The notes below the pieces were generated by a model. That model was not told the DNA's origin. It worked only from the letters and a program-made list of their open reading frames with translations, and ran no database searches. Positions 1-8,874 of a DNA stretch of 64,000 nucleotides are shown in pieces. Numbering within the stretch: the stretch's first letter is position 1; each line of letters begins with the position of its first letter. The stretch comes from Arenicola marina. Its lineage: Eukaryota > Annelida > Polychaeta > Arenicolidae. The DNA lies in contig CAXHSH010001423.1 of NCBI GenBank assembly GCA_964019135.1, positions 88,650-152,649 of the forward strand. Direction: 5' to 3'. The position numbers and the translations under genes were made by a program.

Positions 1-3000
1 TCAGTCAGTCTCTCCAGTAGCAGTAACACCCCCGCCTCTGTATCCTGGATCAGTCAGTCTCTCCAGTAGCAGTAAGGCTCGGCCCCTGTATCCAAGATCA
101 GTTAGTCTCTCCAGTAGCAGTAACGCCCCCATCCCTGTATCTAGTATCAGTCAGTCTATCTAGTAGCAGAAACGCCCCTGCCCCTGTATCCAGGATCATT
201 CAGTCTATGGAGTAGGAGTAACGCCCCCGCCCCTGTATCCAGGATCATTCAGTCTCTCCAGTAGCAGTAACGCCCCTGCCCCTGTATGCAGGCCGGAGCA
301 GTCCGGCTATACAGTGGCAGTAAGGCCACGCCCCTGTATCCATGATCAGTCAGTCTCTCCAGTAGCAGTAACGATCAAGCCCCTGTATCCAGGATCATTC
401 CGTCTCTCCATCAGGAGTAACGCCCCCGCTCCTGCATCAAGGATCAGTCAGTCTCTCCAGTAGCAGTAACGCCTCCGCCTCTGTATCCAAGATCAGTCAG
501 TCTCTCCAGTAGCAGTAACGACCCCGCCGCTATATCCAGAATCAGTCAGTCTCTGCAGTAGCAGTAACGACCCCGTCCATGCATCCAGTATCAGTCAGTC
601 TATCCAGTAGCAGTAAGGCCCCGCCCCGGCATCAAGGATCAGTCAGTCTCTCCAGTAGGAGTAACGCCCCCGCCCCTGTATCCAAGATCAGTTAGTCTCT
701 CCAGTAGCAGTAACGCCCCCGCCAGTGTATCCAGGATCAGTCAGTCTCTACAGTAGCACTAACGCTCGGCCCCTGTATCCAGCATCAGTTAGTCTATCCA
801 GTAGCAGTAACGCCCCCGCCCATGTATCCAGGATCAGTCAGTCTCTCCAGAAGCAGGAACGACCCCGCCCATATATCCAGGATCAGTCCGTCTCTCCAGA
901 AGCAGTAACGACCCCGCCCCTGTATCCCGAGTCAGTCAGTCTCTCCAGTAGCAGTAACGCCCCCGCCCCTGCATCCAGGATCAGTCCGTCTCTCCAGAAG
1001 CAGTAACGCCCCTGCCCCTGTATCCAGAATCATTCAGTCTATGGAGTAGGAGTAACGCCCCCGCCCCTGTATCCAGGATCAGTCAGTCTCTCCAGAAGCA
1101 GTAACGCCCCCGTCCCGGTATCCAGGATCATTCAGTCTATGGAGTAGGAGAAACGCCCCCGCCCCTGTATCCAGAATCAGTCAGTCTCTCCAGTAGGAGT
1201 AACGCCCACGCCCCTGTATCCAGGATCAGTCATTCTATCCAGTAGCAGTAACGACCCCGCCCCTGTATCAAGGATCAGTCAGTCTCGCCAGTATCAGTGA
1301 CGCCCCCGCCAGTGTATCCAGGATCAGTCAGTCTCTCCATCAGGAGTAACGCTCCCGCCCCTGTATCCAGGATCAGTCAGTCTCTCCAGTAGCAGTAAGG
1401 CTCGGCCCCTGTATCCAGGATCACTCAGTCTCGCCATCAGGAGTAACGCCCCCGCCCCTGTATCCAGGATCAGGCAGTCTCTCCAGTAGCAGTAAAGCCC
1501 CCGCCCCTGTATCTAGGATCGGTCCGTCTCTCCAGAAGCAGTAACGCTCCCGCCCCTGTATCCAGGATCATTCAGTCTATGGAGTAGGAGTAACGCCCCC
1601 GCCCCTGTATCCAGGATCAGTCAGTCTCTCCAGTAGCAGTAACGATCAAGCCCCTGTATCCAGGATCGGTCAGTCTATCCAGTAGCAGTAACGACCCCGC
1701 CTCTGTATCAAGGATCAGTCAGTCTCGCCAGTGTCAGTGACGCCCCCGCCAGTGTATCCAGGATCAGTCAGTCTCTCCAGCAGCAGTAACGCCCCCGCCC
1801 CTGTATCCAGGATCAGTCCGTCTCTCCATCAGGAGTAACGCCCCCGCCCCTGTATCCAGGATCAGTCAGACTCTCCAGTAGCAGTAACGACCCCGCCCAT
1901 GTTTCCAGGTTCAGTCAGTCTCTCCAGTAGAAGTAACGACCCTGCCCCTGTATCCAGGATCAGTCAGTCTCTAGAGTAGCAGTAACGACCCCGCCAATGT
2001 ATCCAGGATCAGTCCGTCTATGGAGTAGCAGTAACGCCCCCGCCCCTGTATCCAGGATCAGTCAGTCCTTCCAGTAGCAGTAACGATCAAGCCCCTGTAT
2101 CCAGGATCGGTCAGTCTATCCAGTAGCAGTAACGACCCCGCCTCTGTATCAAGGATCAGTCAGTCTCGCCAGTATCAGTGACGCCCCCGCCAGTGTATCC
2201 AGGATCAGTCAGTCTCTCCAGCAGCAGTAACGCCCCCGCCCCTGTATCCAGGATCAGTCCGTCTCTCCATCAGGAGTAACGCCCCCGCCCCTGTATCCAG
2301 GATCAGTCAGACTCTCCAGTAGCAGTAACGACCCCGCCCATGTTTCCAGGTTCAGTCAGTCTCTCCAGTAGCAGTAACGACCCTGCCCCTGTATCCAGGA
2401 TCAGTCAGTCTCTAGAGTAGCAGTAACGACCCCGCCAATGTATCCAGGATCAGTCCGTCTATGGAGTAGCAGTAACGCCCCCGCCCCTGTATCCAGGATC
2501 AGTCAGTCTTTCCAGTATCAGTAACGCCCCCGCCCCTGTATCCAGGATCAGTCAGTCTCTCCAGTAGCAGTAACGCCCTCGCCCCTTTATCGAGGATCAG
2601 TCAGTCTGTCCAGTAGCAGTAACGACCCCGCCCCTGTATCCAGAATCAGTCAGTCTATCTAGTAGCAGTAACGCCCCCATCCCTGTATTTAGGATCAGTC
2701 AGTCTATCTAGTAGCAGTATGCCCCTGCCCCTATATCCAGAATCAATCAGTCTCTAGAGTAGCAGTAACGACCCCGCCAATGTATCCAGGATCAATCAGT
2801 CTCTCGAGTAGCAGTAACGCCACTGCCCCTGTATCCAGGATCAGTCAGTCTGTCCAGTAGCAGTAACGCCCCCGCCCCTGTATCCAGGATCAGTCAGTCT
2901 CTCCAGTAGCAGTAACGGCCCCGCCAATGTATCCAGGATCAATCAGTCTCTGCAGTAGCAGTAACGATCAAGCCCCTGTATCCAGGATCAGTCAGTCTGT

Positions 3001-5575
3001 CCAGTAGCAGTAACGCCCCCGGCCCTGTATCTAGGATCAGTCAGTCTATCCAGTAGCAGTAACGCCCCCGCCCATGTATCCAGGATCAGTCACTCTCCAG
3101 TAGCAGTAACGCCCCCGCCCATGTATCCAGGATCAGTCAGTCTCTCCAGTAGCAGTAACGCCCCCGCATACAGGATCAGTCAGTCTCTCCAGTAGCAGTA
3201 ACGCCCCTGCCCCTGTATCCAGGATCAGTCAGTCTTTCTAGTAGCAGTAACGACCCCGCCCCTGGATCCAGGATCAGTCAGTCTATCCAGTAGCAGTAAG
3301 GCCCCGCCCCTGTATCCAGGATCAGTCAGTCTCTCCAGTAGCAGTAACGATGAAGCCCCTGTATCCAGGATCAGTCATCCTCTACAGTAGCAGTAACGAC
3401 CCCGTCCCTGGATCCAGGATCAGTCAGTCTATCCAGTAGCAGTAAGGCCCCGCCCGTGTATCCAGGATCAGTCAGTATCTCCAGTAGCAGTAACGCCCCC
3501 GCCCCTGTATCCAGGATCAGTCATTCTCTACAGTAGCAGTAACGCCCCCGCCCCTGTAACCAGGATCAGTCAGTCTATCCAGTAGCAGTAAGGCCCGGCC
3601 CCTGTATCCAGGATCAGTCAGTCTCTCCAGTAGCAGTAACGCCCTCGCCCCTGTATCCAGGATCAGTCAGTCTCTCCAGTAGCAGTAACGCCCCCGCCCC
3701 TGTAACCAGGATCAGTCAGTCTATCCAGTAGCAGTAAGGCCCGGCCCCTGTATCCAGGATCAGTCAGTCTCTCCAGTAGCAGTAACGATGAAGCCCCTGT
3801 ATCCAGGATCAGTCATTCTCTACAGTAGCAGTAACGCCCCCGCCCCTGTATCCAGGATCTGTCAGTCTATCTAGTAGCAGTAACGCCCCCATCGCTGTAT
3901 CTAGGATCAGTCAGTCTATCTAGTAGCAGTATGCCCCTGCCCCTGTTTCCAGAATCAATCAGTCTCTCCAGTAGCAGTAACGACCCCGCCAATGTATCCA
4001 GGATCAATCACTCTCTCCAGTAGCAGTAACGATCAAGCCCCTGTATCTAGGATCAGTCAGTCTGTCCAGTAGCAGTAACGACCCCGCCCCTGTATCCAGA
4101 ATCAGTCAGTCTATCTAGTAGCAGTAACGCCCCCATCCCTGTATTTAGGATGAGTCAGTCTATCTAGTAGCAGTATGCCCCTGCCCCTGTATCCAGAATC
4201 AATTAGTCTTTCCAGTAGCAGTAACGACCCCGCCAATGTATCCAGGATCAGTCAGTCTGTCCAGTAGCAGTAACGACCCCGCCCCTGTATCCAGGATCAG
4301 TCAGTCTCTCCAGTAGCAGTAACGCCCCGCCCCTGTAACCAGGATCAGTCAGTCTATCCAGTAGCAGTAAGGCCCCGCCCCTGTATCCAGGATCAGTCAT
4401 TCTCACCAGTAGCAGTAACGATCAAACCCCTGTATCCAGGATCAGTCAGTCTCTCCAGTAGCAGTAACGCCCCCGCCCCTGTATCCAGGATCAGTCATTC
4501 TCTACAGTAGCAGTAACGACCCCGCCAATGTATCCAGGATCAGTCAGTCTCTCCAGTAGCGGTAACGACCCCGCCCCTGTATCCAGGATCAGTCATTCTC
4601 TACAGTAGCAGTAACGACCCCGCCCCTGTATCCAGGATCAGTCAGTCTCTCCAGTAGCAGTAACGCCCCCGCCCCTGTAACCAGGATCAGTCAGTCTATC
4701 CAGTAGCAGCAAGGCCCGACCGCTATATCCAGGATCAGTCAGTCTCTCCAGTAGCAGTAACGACCCCGCCCCTGTAACCAGGATCAGTCAGTCTCTCCAG
4801 TAGCCGTAACGACCCCGCCAATGTATCCAGGATCAGTCAGTCTCTCCAGTAGCAGTGACGCCCCCGCCCATGAATCCAGGATCAGTCAGTCTCTCCAGTA
4901 GCAGTAACGATGAAGCCCCTGTATCCAGGATCAGTCATTCTCTACAGTAGCAGTAACGACCCCGCCCCTGTATCCAGGATCAGTCATTCTCTACAGTAGC
5001 AGTAACGACCCCGCCCCTGTATCCAGGATCAGTCATTCTCTACAGTAGCAGTAACGACCCCGCCCCTGTATCCAGGATCAGTCATTCTCTCCAGTAGCAG
5101 TAACGACCCCGCCCCTGTAACCAGGATCAGTCAGTCTCTCCAGTAGCCGTAACGGCCCCGCCAATGTATCCAGGATCAATCAGTCTCTGCAGTAGCAGTA
5201 ACGATCAAGCCCCTGTATCTAGGATCAGTCATTCTATCCAGTAGCAGTAACGCCCCCGCCCATTTATCCAGGATCAGTCAGTCTATCCAGTAGCAGTAAC
5301 GCCCCCGCATACAGGATCAGTCAGTCTCTCCAGTAGCAGTAACGACCCCGCCCATGTATCCAGGATCAGTCACTCTCCAGTAGCAGTAACGCCCCCGCCC
5401 ATGTATCCAGGATCAGTCAGTCTCTCCTGTAGCAGTAACGCCCCCGCATACAGGATCAGTCAGTCTCTCCAGTAGCAGTAACGCCCCCGCCCCTGTATCC
5501 AGGATCAGTCAGTCTTTCTAGTAGCAGTAACGACCCCGCCCCTGGATCCAGGATCAGTCAGTCTCTCCAGTAGCG
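1..5575. repeat. 49-bp minisatellite array, left end outside the window
   Basis: About 114 tandem copies of a unit of about 49 bp built around GGATCAGTCAGTCTCTCC, then AGTAGCAGTAACG and a C-rich CCCCGCCCCTGTATCC block. Copies differ by substitutions (GGATCATTCAG, GATCAAGCC, TCTATGGAGTAGGAG) and a few are shortened, as at 3087-3100 and 3167-3180. The unit is not a multiple of three, so no frame persists; the longest open stretch (725-1006, plus) is repeat sequence. The array starts before base 1 and ends inside a unit at about 5575, next to a G-rich tract. In the direction of the minus-strand gene it lies 47 bp beyond the donor of the 5623-5722 exon, so it is probably intronic. Confidence 0.95.
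1641..2522. repeat. 441-bp higher-order repeat, two copies
   Basis: Nine 49-bp monomers (441 bp) are repeated in the same order: 1641-2081 and 2082-2522. The marker AACGATCAAGCCCC begins both at 1641 and 2082. It is followed by the same succession of variant monomers (CTCGCCAGT, CAGCAGCAG, CATCAGGAGTAACG, TGTTTCCAGGTTC, CTAGAGTAGC, CTATGGAGTAGC). Only scattered single-base differences separate the copies. This is a recent block duplication inside the older array. Confidence 0.85.
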
Positions 5576-5622
5576 GCAGAGGGGGTGGGTGGCAGAGGAA
5601 GGGGGGTAGTATGAGGTCTTAC

Positions 5623-5722
5623 CTGGGTGCTGTGTTACCATGTTGGCCGGAGGGCCCGTTGTGTAAACGGGACAGGTAGACGTAGCTATAGACTATGTGG
5701 ACCACGCTGTAGCGGACGGTGG
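5623..5722 (-). CDS. ZNHIT2: ZNHIT2-like exon D, VRY...YSY...RLHNG segment
   Basis: The acceptor GGCCCCCTCAG ends at 5723 and a near-perfect donor (CCCAG|GTAAGACC) starts at 5622. The 100 bases enter in phase 1 and leave in phase 2. They read TVRYSVVHIVYSYVYL, then SRLHNG, then PSGQHGNTAP. The pattern V-R-[FY]-x(4)-N/H-[VI]-x-[FY]-x-Y-x(3)-x-x-L-[YH]-[NH]-G is the conserved core helix region of ZNHIT2 after the PWW segment. The plus-strand open frame 5627-5812 over the same bases is its antisense shadow. The next exon should begin by supplying one base. The DNA to the left is entirely the 49-bp array, so it must lie outside the window. Confidence 0.65.
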
Positions 5723-8598
5723 CTGAGGGGGCCTTGGAATGGAAGGGCAAGCACCCTGGCTCACACATTCTCTTCTAATCTTCAAAGAAACAATATAATT
5801 AAAATATGTTGACTACAGATCAGACAATTGACGAGATAAGCAGTAGACGAAGCCAAATCACGACAAAAATGTACCATAGCGTATAACTTTTTAGGCTATA
5901 GTTTTCACCGGTAATCCCAGGGGCATATTGTGGTAACATGGTTGCATAAAGCCATTCGGGCCATGAGCCAAATGGCACTATGACAGGTGAATTAATACCT
6001 GTTCAGTTCAGTGCAGAATAAAAAAATCAGTTTTAGAAATATTGTTTCCCCAGTTTTCCATGGTCGCTATTGTCCATGTATCTGGTTTGAGAGCACTGAC
6101 CTCTTGCCGGCTGTTAGAGCATTGGCCACCTGTCGGCTGTGAATTAATACCTGTTCAGTTCAGTGCAGAATAAAAAAATCAGTTTTAGAAATATTTTTTC
6201 CCCAGTTTTCCATGGTCGCTATTGTCCATGTATCTGGTTTGAGAGCACTGACCTCTTGTCGGCTGTTAGAGCATTGACCACCTGTCGGCTGTGAGAGTAC
6301 TGACCACTTGCTGCTGTGAGAGCACTTACCACTTGTCTGCTGTGAGAGCACTGATCACTTGCTGCCGTGAGAGCACTGACCACTTGTCTGCTGTGAGAGC
6401 ACTGACCACGTGTCTGCTGTGAGAGCACTGACCACTTGCATGTACTCCGCATGTTCTCCGCGGCACGCAGTTAGAGTTCAGTTCTATTGACTGGCTTGGG
6501 AGAACAAACAACTCACGCAGAGCTGCTTGTAATTCGGAATATCTTGCATGACAGCGGGGGAGGTGTCGACCGGCCCTATTCCTGACTCGAAGCGTTATCT
6601 TTATTCTCTTTTACAAGTCTCTTATTCTGTGACAGACAAATTAAATCGCGCCTGAATTATGGTTGATAATACTCATGTTTAATCTTCAATTACGCATCAC
6701 TCCGTATTGCTTTTAATTCCCCGTATTATCTGGACTGAAATGGCATTACTCTATACATAAATAAGTAGGCATCGAGATTGCGTCCCCCGTAGGGTGAGAA
6801 TGACGTAAAATGTCAAATCCGGATTATGTCTTCGGCCCACTACAATGACCTTGACCTTAACAATTGACTGTGACTTTATTTGTGACATATTTGGCCCCTC
6901 AGATCCAGATCTGACACCTTAGATCCACATTGACCCCTCAGATCTATATTTGATACCTCATATCCATATTGACCCTTCAGATCCTGCAGCTCTAAAACTG
7001 TCGCTATAGTGAGCATCCTCTCAATTGTTGGTCCCATCCCAAAAGTAAAAGTCACTCTTTAGTTTCGCCCCCGGGCTCAACGATCTCGCTCGGTGGACAG
7101 CTAAAACCAAACTGCCCGTTTTTTTAGTTTCGGTCTACATTTCTGGTTTCTACATCACTACCATGCGCATTTGCATAGCAACCAACTGAATCATCCCACC
7201 ACCCTAGCTTCAACCACCCCTCCCCCGCCCCGCCCCCCACAACAGTATGCCTACACTGACACCACGGTACCGCTCGCGACAGTGAAGATAATCGCTGTAA
7301 TGTTGTTATGATAAGTAAGATTAGCGAGTCGCGCTGTGTTGACATCTCGATAAGCCAAGCGACGAGTCTCCGGCGACACATCATGGATGTCGACCAGCTG
7401 TTTTTAACAGTTAATAACTCTCGTAGGGTCCTATGTTAAAGTTTAGCATTTTTTTAGCAGACAAACTACTTAGGTCATTTGCAAAATTCAAAGACGTGAC
7501 ACAAGTTACCTACGGGCTCAATACGTGAAATAATGTACAGCGTCATTAAATGAAACTGTGAACGTTATTAATAGCGACTTTCCCGATTTTTGGTCCTATC
7601 TATCAATGGTTAAAGAAGAAACAAAAAAATCCTGTGTCCTTGACCTTTGACCTACATACTCCGCTGACGAACTTGACGAGCCATGTCGGATATCGATGGG
7701 TAAAGTTACAGATTGAAATGTTGCGTTTTGCGACCTACAGAGCGCGTACACACACACACACAGACAGACGAACAAATTGATAGATGCCGTAAAATCTTTA
7801 TTATAAACCACAAATCACGGACACACTAAAGAATTTGTACACTTGCGCAAAGGTTGGACCTTCAGTAAGAGAGGATGACATCATAGCTAGCATCGTGTCT
7901 CAGTACCTTCCACCAAGGCTGCCACGAATCCACCATATTGCCAAGGCGACCATTCCCCGGCATCGTTTCAAACTGCTTCTTGTCCTTCCTCCACAGGATG
8001 TCGGTGTCGCCATCTGACGGGAGAACGGAACGGCCATCGGCATTTGTAGTACATAAAGTGATAAAATGAGATACATGTGGAACGGATTTGTAAACTTTGC
8101 CCCAGTGTGTGGTTTTCTTTAAGGAATGACCCATACACCACGATGTCTTCCTGGAAGCAATGGCTAGTCATTTCGCAGAGAATAAATGTTTATTGTGGGC
8201 GCCGGTGGGCAGTGAATGTTTGCCGATGCGCACTAAAAGGTGTGAATTGCCATGAAAGCCTTTCTCTTTCATTATCCTTGCTTTTTTCCCTCGGCGGGTG
8301 CAGAGCATGTTTTGAGCTTTCCATCGGTCGATGAAACATCCATGGTCAAAACAAAACGCCGAGTGCAGAGTAACGGCCATACATGGTGCTTCTCGAATAA
8401 CTACAAACAGCAACGCTGATAAACCGGACTCCTGTCTAGCTGTCTGAATGGACCCCTCAACACGCCGTCCCGCGAACGCCCTCAAATTCTATATTGTTTT
8501 ACAAGAACAGAAATGATCAAAGGCTATAGCATTGCATGCTAAGGTCGACTTACCAAGATCAAGTCCCTCGAGTCGCGCAGACAGATCAGGAGAGTCAT
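5623..8598 (-). CDS. ZNHIT2: Partial ZNHIT2-like gene, four internal exons
   Basis: Gene-level entry. Reading the minus strand, the exons are 8598-8554, 8013-7907, 7294-7261 and 5722-5623, separated by introns of 540, 612 and 1,538 bp. Phases chain without conflict: 1-1, 1-0, 0-1, 1-2. The joined product shows, in order, DSPDLSARLEGLDL, then D-GDTDILWRK, GNGRLGNMVDSWQPWWK, RLSSLSRAVPW, and VRYSVVHIVYSYVYL followed by SRLHNG. In ZNHIT2 a D-L-x-x-R-L acidic motif, an LW...F..G..W.PWW segment, an SLSR segment and a V-R-F/Y...Y-A-Y...L-Y/H-N-G segment occur in this order after the N-terminal HIT zinc finger. The spacing from SLSR to VR (six residues) equals what I recall for the human protein. 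ZNHIT2 is an RUVBL1/2 (R2TP) partner in U5 snRNP assembly. The zinc-finger and C-terminal exons are not visible here. The gene could be intact with giant introns, or a remnant. Confidence 0.65.
5988..6291. repeat. 152-bp tandem duplication
   Basis: The segment starting TGAATTAATACCTGTTCAG at 5988 is repeated from 6140 with an exact offset of 152 bases. Copies 5988-6139 and 6140-6291 differ at a few sites, for example ATTGTTTCC versus ATTTTTTCC. Each copy ends with two 26-bp minisatellite units, so the duplication probably arose by unequal exchange at the edge of that minisatellite. Confidence 0.9.
6241..6439. repeat. 26-bp minisatellite, about 8 units
   Basis: Tandem units built on GAGAGCACTGACCACTTG followed by TCTGCTGT; some units are one or two bases short. 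The first two units (CTCTTGTCGG and CACCTGTCGG variants) are also part of the 152-bp duplication, where they recur at 6090-6140. Confidence 0.85.
6891..6986. repeat. About 19-bp degenerate tandem repeat, 5 units
   Basis: Five imperfect units of TGACCCCTCAGATCCATAT type, starting near 6891, 6911, 6930, 6949 and 6969. No coding signal. Confidence 0.75.
7261..7294 (-). CDS. ZNHIT2: ZNHIT2-like exon C (34-bp microexon)
   Basis: The acceptor ATAACAACATTACAG ends at 7295 and the donor GTCAGTGT starts at 7260. The 34 bases read RLSSLSRAVPW in phase 0 and leave one T that joins CC of the next exon (Ser). SLSR followed six residues later by VR matches the ZNHIT2 core spacing. The exon is very short and was chosen because it is the only stretch found between exons B and D whose phases (0 in, 1 out) and residues both fit. 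It lies inside a longer minus-strand open frame (7124-7384) whose remainder looks non-coding. A further in-phase exon between B and C is possible. Confidence 0.55.
7641..7653 (-). promoter_or_regulatory. Perfect DR1-type nuclear receptor element
   Basis: The minus strand reads AGGTCAAAGGTCA, two AGGTCA half-sites one base apart, followed by a third partial half-site (AGGACA). DR1 is the classic HNF4/RXR-type target. It sits inside an intron. Such motifs also occur by chance and in repeats, so function is unproven. Confidence 0.3.
7748..7762. repeat. Short (AC)n microsatellite
   Basis: A run of AC dinucleotides followed by CAGACAGACG. It lies in the intron between exons B and C. Confidence 0.9.
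7797..7802 (-). terminator. Minus-strand AATAAA polyadenylation signal
   Basis: AATAAA on the minus strand lies 60 bases beyond the TGA at 7862-7864 that ends the read-through form of exon B. It could serve an intronic polyadenylation event giving a truncated protein ending ...VILSY. A lone hexamer in AT-rich DNA is weak evidence, but its placement just after an in-frame stop of a real exon is notable. Confidence 0.4.
7907..8013 (-). CDS. ZNHIT2: ZNHIT2-like exon B, LW...WQPWW segment
   Basis: The acceptor GTTCCGTTCTCCCGTCAG ends at 8014. The exon opens with AT, completing a GAT (Asp) codon from exon A, and then reads 35 codons: GDTDILWRKDKKQFETM, PGNGRLGNMVDSW and QPWWK. The W-x-P-W-W ending preceded by a G-x-L/A-G stretch is the most recognisable part of ZNHIT2. 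The donor used here (AAG|GTACTGAG at 7906) is only fair. If it is skipped, the frame runs 14 codons further (VLRHDASYDVILSY) to a TGA at 7862-7864, giving a terminal exon. From LW to the F is about four residues shorter than in the human protein as I remember it, a possible in-frame deletion. Confidence 0.65.
8014..8553 (-). other. Intron between exons A and B
   Basis: 540 bp with a good donor (GTAAGT) and acceptor (CCCGTCAG). Open frames inside it (8168-8485 minus, 8077-8334 plus) have no recognisable domain and no splice or phase support, so I treat them as chance. Confidence 0.5.
8554..8598 (-). CDS. ZNHIT2: ZNHIT2-like exon A (45-bp microexon)
   Basis: On the minus strand a textbook acceptor (TTTTTTATTTCCAG) ends at 8599 and a strong donor (GTAAGTCG) starts at 8553. 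The 45 bases between them enter and leave in phase 1. They read (N)AT then DSPDLSARLEGLDL, with the last G completed by the next exon to give D. The acidic DSPDL plus R-L-x-G-L-D-L is the ZNHIT2 motif just before its LW...PWW segment. Other frames hit an early stop or read MTLLICLRDSRDLIL, which matches nothing I know. The exon is 276 bp from the edge of the 36-bp array, so that array lies in its upstream intron. Confidence 0.7.
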
Positions 8599-8874
8599 CT
8601 GGAAATAAAAAATTATCAACTAACACAAGTAAACGACTGCTGCATAAATTTACAGAAGATATACGAAGGGTTTTTCATTCCACAATATAATAGATCCTAA
8701 TGGTGCCAATATTTAGATTCGTTTTATTATGTCATTTTTTTGGTTTTTGTTGTTTGTATTTGCAACATTTTTGTGCAATAAATGTTAAAAACAAAATGAC
8801 TCATTTGCCAAATTTACACTTCATGTCACCACGAAACAAGAAATGAGATCAAGAATAGTAATATCAGATTCCAT
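8599..8874 (-). other. Intron start between exon A and the 36-bp array
   Basis: 276 bp of AT-rich unique DNA containing the exon A acceptor at its left end and T-rich stretches (8704-8775). No gene or RNA feature seen. The join to the array is abrupt, with no inverted repeats or target-site duplication that I can see. Confidence 0.5.

Larger units (their letters stand above)
5723..7260 (-). other. Intron between exons C and D of the ZNHIT2-like gene
   Basis: This 1.5-kb stretch holds no gene I can support. It contains a 152-bp tandem duplication, a 26-bp minisatellite, a short run of about 19-bp units, and TGACCT half-sites at 6846-6857. The minus-strand open frames at 6160-6511 are read through the 26-bp minisatellite (recurrent SALTA and QCSHSR peptides) and are not genes. 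Confidence 0.5.
7295..7906 (-). other. Intron between exons B and C, with candidate extra exon
   Basis: This 612-bp stretch contains a CA microsatellite, a DR1-like motif and a minus-strand AATAAA. One further in-phase exon is possible at 7344-7397: acceptor GTTAAAAACAG, 18 codons beginning LVDIHDVSPETRRL, weak donor GTCAAC. It would lie in the variable linker of ZNHIT2, where I cannot judge homology. Confidence 0.4.

Noticed and set aside
725-1006. 93-codon plus open frame
   Set aside because: Read through the 49-bp minisatellite; the period is not a multiple of three and the frame closes quickly.
5627-5812. 61-codon plus open frame
   Set aside because: Antisense of exon D, whose minus-strand reading has splice sites and family motifs.
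6160-6511. Three minus open frames with repeated SALTA and QCSHSR peptides
   Set aside because: They translate the 26-bp minisatellite and the 152-bp duplication in shifting frames.
8168-8485. 105-codon minus open frame
   Set aside because: Lies wholly within the intron between exons A and B, no recognisable domain, no splice support.
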